In this document: positions 7,803-13,740 of the stretch, one piece after another
Position numbering within the stretch: the stretch's first letter is position 1
Layout: every line of letters starts with the position of its first letter
Assembly (NCBI GenBank): GCA_023430315.1
Contig: JAEZAW010000238.1
Span: 1 to 14,822 of the forward strand
Origin: Pseudomonadota bacterium
GTDB taxonomy: Bacteria > Pseudomonadota > Alphaproteobacteria > Rhizobiales > Hyphomicrobiaceae
DNA length: 14,822 nucleotides
Reading direction: 5' to 3'
The notes under the pieces: generated by a model
The model's database searches: none
The model's input: the letters and a program-made list of their open reading frames with translations, nothing else
Told to the model about the DNA's origin: nothing
Made by a program: the position numbers and the translations under genes

Positions 7803-8591
7803 GTGACGCGGCCCATGGTCGTGATCACTGGCGCCTCCGAGGGCATCGGCCGCGCGTTCGCGCGTTACTACGCCGCCGATAACCGCGACCTTCTCTTGAT
7901 CGCGCGGCGCCTCGAGCCTCTATCGCGGCTGGCCGAGGAGTTGCGTGCTGCGCGTCTGGTCCGTGTCGAGGTGCTCGCGCAGGATCTGGCAGCGCCCGAC
8001 GCGCCTGCCGCCGTCGACGCGGCGCTGGTCGCTGCCGGCGCTCATTGCGATGTCCTGATCAACAATGCCGGTATCGGGCTTTCCGGCGTCTTCCCGGATT
8101 TGCCGCCTTCCGACGTCGATCGGTTGGTCGCAACCAACGTCGCGGCGCCGACCCGGCTGATGCACCACATGCTCCGGGACATGCGTGCGCGACGGCGCGG
8201 CAGCATCATCAATCTCGCTTCGCTGGGGGCGTTCGCGCCCGGCCCCTATCAGGCCGCCTATTACGCGAGCCGGGCCTATGTGCTCTCGCTCTCCGAGGCC
8301 GTGGCCGCCGAGGTGGCACGCGACGGCGTGCGCATCACGGCAGTCGCGCCAGGCCCCGTGCGGACCGGTTTCCACGACAAGATGAGGGCCGACCGCGACC
8401 TCTATCGCTGGCTCATTCCCTCGCTCGCGCCGGATACGGTGGTCCGATGGGCAGTTGCCGCCCACAATTTGGGCTTCCGCGTCGTCGTGCCCGGTTTGCT
8501 GAACAACATTCTCGCACTATGTTTACGACTCATGCCGCACCGAATATCCGTGCTGATCCAGGGTTTTCTCTTCTACCCCCGCAATCAATGA
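7803..8591 (+). CDS. Short-chain dehydrogenase-like protein with YxxxR
   Basis: A 262-residue SDR-family protein. The Rossmann motif TGASEGIG is at residues 9-16, NNAG at 87-90, Asn112 follows Thr111, and Ser140 and Tyr153 are in the standard positions. The lysine expected four residues after the tyrosine is Arg157 (codon CGG; YYASR). Arg36 and Arg37 after beta-2 (IARRLE) suggest NADP(H) rather than NAD(H). The C-terminus (about 235-257) is hydrophobic with an LCLRLMPHR stretch, possibly a membrane-association region as in lipid-modifying SDRs. The GTG at 7803 is chosen because GGAAG lies 7 bases before it; an ATG at 7815 or a TTG overlapping the thiolase stop (7773) are alternatives. It follows the thiolase and overlaps the amidotransferase start by 4 bases. 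The substrate is unknown, and the Arg may alter or abolish the classical reaction. Confidence 0.9.
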   Translation: MTRPMVVITGASEGIGRAFARYYAADNRDLLLIARRLEPLSRLAEELRAARLVRVEVLAQDLAAPDAPAAVDAALVAAGAHCDVLINNAGIGLSGVFPDLPPSDVDRLVATNVAAPTRLMHHMLRDMRARRRGSIINLASLGAFAPGPYQAAYYASRAYVLSLSEAVAAEVARDGVRITAVAPGPVRTGFHDKMRADRDLYRWLIPSLAPDTVVRWAVAAHNLGFRVVVPGLLNNILALCLRLMPHRISVLIQGFLFYPRNQ

Positions 8592-9373
8592 CGATGATGC
8601 TCGACGCCGAACCAACACGCGAAGCACCCCTCGATGGCCGGGGTCTCGACCATTCTCTCTCAGCTTCGCTCGCGAAGAAGCCGGTGCTGATCGTCCTGCA
8701 TATGGAGGGCGCCAAGTCCGGTCATGTCGGCCGCTGGTTCATCGAGAACGGCTATCCGCTCGACATTCGCCGTCCCTTTCTCGGCGATCCGCTGCCCGAG
8801 ACGCTCGCCCATCACACCGGCGCCGTAATCTTCGGCGGCTCGCAGAGCGCCAACGACGATGTCGATTACGTCAAGCGGGAAGTCGATTGGGTCGGCGTCG
8901 CGCTCAAGGAGCAGAAGCCCTATCTCGGCATCTGCCTCGGCGCGCAGATGCTTGCACGGCATCTCGGTTCGCGTGTCGAGATGTGCGGGCACGGCCGCGT
9001 CGAGATCGGCTATCACCCCGTGCAGCAGATCGATCAGGGCCGCGTGCTCGGCCAGCTTCCCGGTCACGTCTATCAGTGGCATCGCGAGGGTTTCGAGCTT
9101 CCGCGCGGCGCCGATCTGCTGGCGACGAGTGACGGCGCATTCGAGAACCAAGCTTTCCTCTATGGTCCTGCAGCGCTTGGTGTGCAATTCCACCCCGAGA
9201 TCATGCACACGCAGATAAATTGCTGGTCGGGCTCCAATCCCGTGCGCTTGCTCATGCGCGGTGCGCACGCGCGCCACGAGCAGCTCGCCGCGCATCTCGT
9301 GCACGCGCCGCACGTGCACTCGTGGCTCGATCAGATGCTGCGCCGCTGGGTCGAGGGCCGACTAACGACGTAA
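8588..9373 (+). CDS. Class I glutamine amidotransferase (GATase1), stand-alone
   Basis: A 261-residue protein with a full class I glutaminase domain: nucleophile Cys116 in GICLGAQ (114-120) and the His202/Glu204 pair in FHPEI. It would hydrolyse glutamine and pass ammonia to an acceptor, or act as a gamma-glutamyl hydrolase-like peptidase. There is no synthetase domain, so it resembles the GMP-synthase-like stand-alone amidotransferases of unknown partner, not GuaA, CarA or TrpG. The ATG at 8588 overlaps the SDR stop (ATGA) and has no ribosome site of its own, so translation is probably coupled; ATGs at 8594 and 8597 are alternatives. The first 30 residues are extra and not part of the domain. 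A strong terminator follows about 110 bases later. Its link with the thiolase and SDR is unexplained. Confidence 0.92.
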   Translation: MTMMLDAEPTREAPLDGRGLDHSLSASLAKKPVLIVLHMEGAKSGHVGRWFIENGYPLDIRRPFLGDPLPETLAHHTGAVIFGGSQSANDDVDYVKREVDWVGVALKEQKPYLGICLGAQMLARHLGSRVEMCGHGRVEIGYHPVQQIDQGRVLGQLPGHVYQWHREGFELPRGADLLATSDGAFENQAFLYGPAALGVQFHPEIMHTQINCWSGSNPVRLLMRGAHARHEQLAAHLVHAPHVHSWLDQMLRRWVEGRLTT

Positions 9374-9485
9374 GTGCCGCGCCAGCATTTACCAAAATTG
9401 GTATCTTCGCACATTCGTAACATCTGGCGTGGCAATATGCCTTCAGCGCCGGCTTTCAGGTGTTGCGTACTGGCGCCATTATTTC

Positions 9486-9523
9486 AAGCGGAGCATCGCC
9501 GAGCGGTGCTCCGCTTTACTTTT
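9486..9523 (+). terminator. Strong rho-independent terminator between convergent operons
   Basis: AAGCGGAGCA (9486-9495) pairs perfectly with TGCTCCGCTT (9507-9516); inside, one G-T and three further pairs close a CGA loop, giving a stem of about 14 pairs. TTTACTTTT follows on the plus strand, so it should end the thiolase-SDR-amidotransferase transcript. It lies 15 bases past the stop codon of the convergent leftward gene and could help to stop that transcript as well, though the tail there is poor. Confidence 0.85.
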
Positions 9524-9531
9524 GGCGGCCC

Positions 9532-10035
9532 TCAGCTCTTGGACGGTGTGTGGCGCCAGAAAGATGACCAGTCGAAGTGCCGGGCAATCTCGCAGCCCTT
9601 GGGCGCGGTGATCATGAGCGCCGTCGTACTGGTCGTATAGGATCCGAGCCCCACGGCCGAAAGCGCCTTCTGCTTCAGCCACTCGACACGCAGATCAAGC
9701 CGGCTCGGCTCACGCCACGTGCGCCCGAGGTAGGCGACGTGCCGCTCGCGCTCCACGCCCATAGCGGTATCGAAAAGCGGCGCTTCCTGAAGATTGAGAC
9801 GCACTGGAAAGACATCGACGCGACCACCACACTGAGGAGCGTCGAATGCGACAGCTTTCAGGAGCGCGTGATCTTCAGCGGGCACGATCCGCGCGGCAAT
9901 TCCGCGCGAAGCGAGCAGCTCGACAACGGCAGGGCGGACGTCATACTCCGCCTGTCCGTGCGAGGCCTGGATCCTGACGGCCAGCGTGCCGAGCAGCAGC
10001 GCGGCGAAAGCAGCGCGAACGAGCCAGCTTTTCAT
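9532..10035 (-). CDS. Membrane-anchored protein coupled to exosortase, unknown family
   Basis: A 167-residue protein with an N-terminal hydrophobic segment (about residues 5-22) that is either a signal peptide or an anchor; the rest is a soluble, probably periplasmic, domain with two cysteines (C69 and C148) that could pair. I recognise no domain. Its ATG overlaps the exosortase stop by 4 bases (ATGA), so both are probably made together. Exosortase operons often carry a membrane-anchored accessory protein such as EpsI (about 200 residues), and this one has that layout and position, but the sequence does not let me assign it to that family. The frame is open to 10134, but the upstream part lies inside the exosortase gene in another frame and is not believed. 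Confidence 0.75.
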   Translation of the reverse strand: MKSWLVRAAFAALLLGTLAVRIQASHGQAEYDVRPAVVELLASRGIAARIVPAEDHALLKAVAFDAPQCGGRVDVFPVRLNLQEAPLFDTAMGVERERHVAYLGRTWREPSRLDLRVEWLKQKALSAVGLGSYTTSTTALMITAPKGCEIARHFDWSSFWRHTPSKS

Positions 10036-10931
10036 GGCGCGCGCCCCACGCGCAGCGCTCCGAAGAGACTGATTGCCAGTACGCTCAAGGTCGTTGCCCA
10101 GGCGAAAATCTGCGCCCCCGTGCTCTCGTGCCAATACACGAAGCCATCGACGCTCAAGGACATGAGGTAGAGACGGCTCGCGTTGAGCGCGACGACGACT
10201 GCGACGACGGCGAGGCCGACCCAGATGTCCCGCGCGACCCAGCGGGGACGGGCGAGCTTGGTCAGGGCCACCCAGCAGAGCAGGCCGAGCGAGATGTTGT
10301 GGAAGGAAGAGCAGGGGCCGTAGACGATGATGGCGTGATCGGCCGTCGCGCCGACGACGGTCTCGGACCAGAGAATGCCTGTTTTGGTCGCGCTCAGCGC
10401 AGCGCCGACGAGCGCGGCATCGGCCTGTAGCAGGTAGTAGGCAAAGAACTCGAAGAACCGCGGACCCCAGAAGCCGTTGAAGGCTAATGCCAGCATCACG
10501 GCGCCGGCTGCCCGCAGCGTGATGTCATCGCGATCGCGCGCCATGAGGTAGACCGCGGCGGCGGTCAAGGCCAGCCAATGCGGGGATCGGGCCGTCAGAA
10601 CGCCCGACGCCATCACGGCGACCGCGAGAAGCATGTCGCCCAAGCGGGCGGGTGCCGTCCGTGTGCTATCGGCAATCAGGCTGAAGATCGCGTACCAGGC
10701 CACATAGGCGAACACGCTCTTCGATGCGAGCTGGCTCTGCACCGCGGCGATATACGCTTCGAGCGAGTCGGCCTGCACGGCGAAGAGCTGCTGGCACAGC
10801 AGAGCGAAGGCCAGCCACAGGAAGACCTCGCGGCGGCCAAGCGCTGCCGCGCCGCGCACCGCGTGCGCGATACCCGCTCCGCTGTCAACCGGGCGTGCGG
10901 ATGCGACCGCTGTATGCGACTGGATTGCCAA
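10032..10931 (-). CDS. Exosortase-family membrane transpeptidase/protease
   Basis: A 299-residue, multi-pass inner-membrane protein (about eight hydrophobic segments from residue 35 onward) with the exosortase/archaeosortase catalytic set: Cys207 in GPCSSFHN, Arg253 in NASRLYLMS, and His268 in YWHESTGAQIF. Exosortases cut PEP-CTERM-type tails on the outer face of the membrane, as sortases do in Gram-positives. The Cys motif PCSS differs from the common ACSG form. The start is uncertain: the first in-frame start is a TTG at 10931 with GGAG 8 bases upstream, since a stop codon lies just before it; a GTG at 10859 is an alternative. It follows the 76-residue candidate substrate by 29 bases and overlaps the next gene by 4 bases. 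It lacks the extra C-terminal EpsI domain of the XrtA type. Confidence 0.88.
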   Translation of the reverse strand: MAIQSHTAVASARPVDSGAGIAHAVRGAAALGRREVFLWLAFALLCQQLFAVQADSLEAYIAAVQSQLASKSVFAYVAWYAIFSLIADSTRTAPARLGDMLLAVAVMASGVLTARSPHWLALTAAAVYLMARDRDDITLRAAGAVMLALAFNGFWGPRFFEFFAYYLLQADAALVGAALSATKTGILWSETVVGATADHAIIVYGPCSSFHNISLGLLCWVALTKLARPRWVARDIWVGLAVVAVVVALNASRLYLMSLSVDGFVYWHESTGAQIFAWATTLSVLAISLFGALRVGRAP

Positions 10932-10960
10932 TCCTCACACTCCGGGAGAACGGGCCGTGC

Positions 10961-11191
10961 TCAGCCTTTCCGAGACCGGCGCACGATCAACAGTGCGCCG
11001 AGGGCGGCAGCGGCCAGTGGCAGGCCAAAGCCGATCAGCGGGCCAGGGGCGGGCACGGGGGTTGGGGTCGGCGCCGGTGGTGCGCAGGCGCTAGCCGGGA
11101 AGCAGAAGGCCGAAGCCGGATCGGCGAATGCCAGGAATGCTATCGCTACCGCTCCTGCCGCTATGAGCAGGCCGCTCGTTACAGTACGCAT
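10961..11191 (-). CDS. Tiny PEP-CTERM-like secreted protein, candidate exosortase substrate
   Basis: A 76-residue protein that is almost all targeting sequence. Residues 1-28 are a clear signal peptide with cleavage predicted after ASA-28. Residues 29-50 hold two cysteines (C30 and C36) and a Pro-rich stretch (APPAPTPTPVPAPG). Residues 51-70 are a hydrophobic segment, and residues 71-76 are a basic tail (RRSRKG). The motif VPAPGP before the hydrophobic segment, the glycine-rich segment start GFGLP and the Arg/Lys tail reproduce the three parts of PEP-CTERM domains, though VPEP is replaced by VPAP. The next gene on the strand is an exosortase, which supports the reading. After processing at both ends only about 20 residues would remain. 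It is the first gene of the operon. Ribosome site GAGGG lies about 10 bases upstream. Confidence 0.75.
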   Translation of the reverse strand: MRTVTSGLLIAAGAVAIAFLAFADPASAFCFPASACAPPAPTPTPVPAPGPLIGFGLPLAAAALGALLIVRRSRKG

Positions 11192-11233
11192 CTACGGACG
11201 CCCTCATATACTAGGCAACGCTACTATCCCCGA

Positions 11234-11249
11234 TGCAGTTTTCTTGCCA
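11234..11249 (-). promoter_or_regulatory. Sigma-54-like -24/-12 promoter candidate for the exosortase operon
   Basis: TGGCAAGAAAACTGCA on the minus strand matches the -24/-12 pattern TGGCACG-N4-TTGCW with two mismatches; GG and GC keep their exact spacing. Transcription would start near 11223, giving a leader of about 30 bases with the ribosome site of the small secreted protein. Sigma-54 promoters need an activator, which I cannot identify here. A chance match is possible. Confidence 0.4.
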
Positions 11250-11371
11250 GTCCGCAACGGGGTCAAATTGGCCAATGGTGGTATTTGCGGCAGAGTGAAC
11301 AAACCGTTTCGGGAAACTGCGCCTTTTTAGAGCATGTGTTGCTGGAATGCCCGAGTGGGAACGGGCGAGCG

Positions 11372-11380
11372 TGCTATATT
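11372..11380 (+). promoter_or_regulatory. Extended -10 box of the outer-membrane protein gene
   Basis: TGC-TATATT is an extended -10 element about 38 bases before the start codon of the beta-barrel gene. No good -35 box is found at the usual spacing, so the promoter, if real, relies on the extended element. Confidence 0.35.
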
Positions 11381-11418
11381 TCAAACTGATTTGCGGGGCG
11401 TGCTGAGGGCTGTTCAGA

Positions 11419-12222
11419 ATGCTGTTGAAAGAGCTGACGTTTCGGCCACTGCAGCGGCTTGCTGCGGGAGTGCTGGCAGTCGCTGCTCTGGCGGGAGCGG
11501 CGCAAGCGCAGGATCCGCGCGCGTGGGCCGGCTTCTACGTCGGCGTTCACGGTGGCTATCACTGGGGTGGCAGCGATAGTGCGCTGTCGCTTCTGCCCGA
11601 CGGTGCAGCTTGGGGCAGCCCGGACTATCTGGTATTCCAGCGGAACTATGACAGCTCGCCGGAGGGCGCCCTGGGCGGCGCCCAGCTCGGGTTCAACTGG
11701 CGCACTGGGGGCTTCGTCGTCGGGCTTGAGGCGGACATCAGTCGTCTCAGCGCTGATGGTCAGGCCTCGCACACCGCTTTTGTAGTGGATCCCCCTCCGG
11801 ACGGGACGTACCAGGCACGAAGCCGTCAGGAAATGGACTGGTTCGGTACGTTGCGTGCGCGCATCGGTATGACACCATTCGCCGATCCGCGCTTGCTCGT
11901 CTACTTCACGGGCGGTCTGGCCTACGGGCGCGTGGAGACAAGCCATTCGTTGGAGGCCATTGCCTTCGGTGCTGGCTACGCTGGTTCGGATACCGGCTGG
12001 GAAGTTGGCGGCACGGTGGGTGGCGGCCTCGAATGGACCATGGGCGGTGGCTGGTCGCTGAAGGCAGAGTATCTCTACTACGACCTTGGCGATCGCGATG
12101 TCCGCGGCCGGCCGTACAACCAGTCACCAATGCCCGCGCCGGAGTTCGGCACTAACATGAGCCACGAGCTCAACGGCCATATCGCCCGCGTCGGCATCAA
12201 TTATCAGTTGGGCGGCTACTGA
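11419..12222 (+). CDS. Outer-membrane beta-barrel protein (Omp25/Omp31-like)
   Basis: A 267-residue outer-membrane protein. A signal peptide covers residues 1-30 (cleavage after AQA, then QDPR). The mature part starts with WAGFYVGVHGGYHWG, the hallmark opening of the porin-like Omp25/Omp31/opacity family, and continues as alternating aromatic/polar strands rich in Gly (for example GGWSLKAEYLYYDLGD). It ends INYQLGGY, so the last residue is aromatic as the outer-membrane assembly signal requires. An eight-stranded barrel is likely from the length. Such proteins are abundant structural or surface components in alphaproteobacteria; a porin function is not proven. The ribosome site is GAGGG 8 bases before the ATG. 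It is divergent from the exosortase operon and followed 72 bases later by murE, with a promoter between, so it is probably monocistronic. Confidence 0.92.
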   Translation: MLLKELTFRPLQRLAAGVLAVAALAGAAQAQDPRAWAGFYVGVHGGYHWGGSDSALSLLPDGAAWGSPDYLVFQRNYDSSPEGALGGAQLGFNWRTGGFVVGLEADISRLSADGQASHTAFVVDPPPDGTYQARSRQEMDWFGTLRARIGMTPFADPRLLVYFTGGLAYGRVETSHSLEAIAFGAGYAGSDTGWEVGGTVGGGLEWTMGGGWSLKAEYLYYDLGDRDVRGRPYNQSPMPAPEFGTNMSHELNGHIARVGINYQLGGY

Positions 12223-12235
12223 TCGCCTCTGGAAT

Positions 12236-12264
12236 TTGACGCTCTCGTCGCACCGACCTATGAA
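12236..12264 (+). promoter_or_regulatory. Sigma-70-like promoter of murE-murF
   Basis: TTGACG (12236-12241) and TATGAA (12259-12264) are separated by exactly 17 bases in the gap between the outer-membrane protein and murE, with about 30 bases from the -10 box to the start codon. This would give murE-murF its own transcription start. Confidence 0.55.
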
Positions 12265-12294
12265 CCCGTAGGGGGCGCGCAGCGAGGCGGGGTC

Positions 12295-13740
12295 ATGCTG
12301 CTTTCGGAACTCGTGCCGGACGATGTGCTGCTGCCGGCAGCCAACTCAGCCATCGACATTCGAGGTCTGACCGCTGACAGCCGCGCGGTGCAGCCCGGTT
12401 TCCTGTTCGCCGCACTCGCTGGCAGCCGTACGGATGGCGCCCGCTTTGTCGCCGACGCTCTGGCTAAAGGCGCGGCCGCGATCCTCGCCGCGGACGGCGC
12501 CACGATCGAAGCGCCGACACATGTCCCGGTCCTACGCACACGCGAGCCGCGCCGCGCGCTCGCGCTCATGGCGGCGCGCATCCATCCGCGCCAGCCGGCG
12601 CACATGCTGGCGGTTACCGGAACGAGCGGCAAAACCTCCGTCGCCGATTTCACGCGCCAGATACTGACGCTGCTCGGTCGACAGGCGGCATCGGTTGGCA
12701 CGATCGGTCTCGTGCGGCCGGACGGCGCGATCTATGGCTCGCTGACGACGCCCGATCCCATCTCGCTACACGCGACCCTAGACGAACTCGCCCGCGACGG
12801 CATCACCCACTGCGCCTTCGAGGCTTCATCGCATGGTCTCGACCAGCATCGCCTGGATGGCGTGCGCATCACGGCCGCGGCCTACACGAACCTCGGGCGC
12901 GATCATCTCGATTACCATCCGACGCTCGATGCCTACCTGAAAGCCAAGCTGCGCCTCTTCACGGAGCTGCTGCCGCTCGACGGCACGGCAGTCGTGAATG
13001 CAGGCGGCGCCGAGGCCGTGCGCGTCATCGACGCGGTCCGGCGGCGCGGCATTCACCTCATCACCACGGGTTTCGGCGGGGAGACGTTGCAGCTTGCCGA
13101 GATCGCGCGCGATGGGTTCGCGCAACGTGTCGTGGTTCATGCCGACGGCCGCGACTTCACGCTGCGCTTTCCGCTGCTCGGTACCTATCAGGTCGAGAAT
13201 GCGCTCCTCGCCGCGGGCCTCGCCATGGCGAGTGGCGAGCAGACCGCGGCCGTACTCGGCACGCTCGAAAAGCTCACCGGCGTCGCGGGCCGCCTCGAGA
13301 TCGTCGCCGAGCACAAGAGTGGTCTTGCCGTCGTCGACTATGCGCACAAGCCCGAGGCGCTTGTCGCGGCGCTCGATGCGTTGCGCCCGTTCGCGACGGG
13401 CAAGCTCGTCTGCATTGTCGGCTGCGGTGGTGACCGAGATCGCGGCAAGCGGCCGATCATGGGCCGTATCGCTGTCGATCGTGCCGATGTCGTGATCATC
13501 ACCGACGACAATCCGAGAAGCGAGGATCCCGCCACCATTCGCGCTGAAATGCTGCGCGGGGCGGTTGGGGCACAAGAGATCGGCGATCGGGCCGAGGCCA
13601 TTGCTGCGGGCATGAACCTGCTCGGCGAGGGCGATGTGCTGCTGGTCGCCGGCAAGGGCCACGAGACCGGCCAGATCGTCGGGAATGTCACGCTGCCCTT
13701 CAGCGATCATGACGAGATCAGAAAGCACCTCGATGGCTGA
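12295..13740 (+). CDS. murE: UDP-N-acetylmuramoyl-tripeptide synthetase (MurE)
   Basis: MurE adds the third amino acid to UDP-MurNAc-L-Ala-D-Glu in cytoplasmic peptidoglycan synthesis. The 481 residues include the N-terminal UDP-binding domain (1-100), the ATP loop GTSGKTS at 109-115, TTPDP at 151-155, the central motif EASSHGLDQHRLDG (176-189), HLDYH followed by the carbamylated Lys218 in KAKLRLF, and the C-terminal domain with DYAHKP (348-353). DNPR at 405-408 is the signature of meso-diaminopimelate specificity, as expected for a Gram-negative. Length is normal. It overlaps murF by 8 bases, which is usual for this pair. Its upstream neighbour is the outer-membrane protein gene, not the usual ftsI of the division/cell-wall (dcw) cluster. 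Confidence 0.98.
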   Translation: MLLSELVPDDVLLPAANSAIDIRGLTADSRAVQPGFLFAALAGSRTDGARFVADALAKGAAAILAADGATIEAPTHVPVLRTREPRRALALMAARIHPRQPAHMLAVTGTSGKTSVADFTRQILTLLGRQAASVGTIGLVRPDGAIYGSLTTPDPISLHATLDELARDGITHCAFEASSHGLDQHRLDGVRITAAAYTNLGRDHLDYHPTLDAYLKAKLRLFTELLPLDGTAVVNAGGAEAVRVIDAVRRRGIHLITTGFGGETLQLAEIARDGFAQRVVVHADGRDFTLRFPLLGTYQVENALLAAGLAMASGEQTAAVLGTLEKLTGVAGRLEIVAEHKSGLAVVDYAHKPEALVAALDALRPFATGKLVCIVGCGGDRDRGKRPIMGRIAVDRADVVIITDDNPRSEDPATIRAEMLRGAVGAQEIGDRAEAIAAGMNLLGEGDVLLVAGKGHETGQIVGNVTLPFSDHDEIRKHLDG

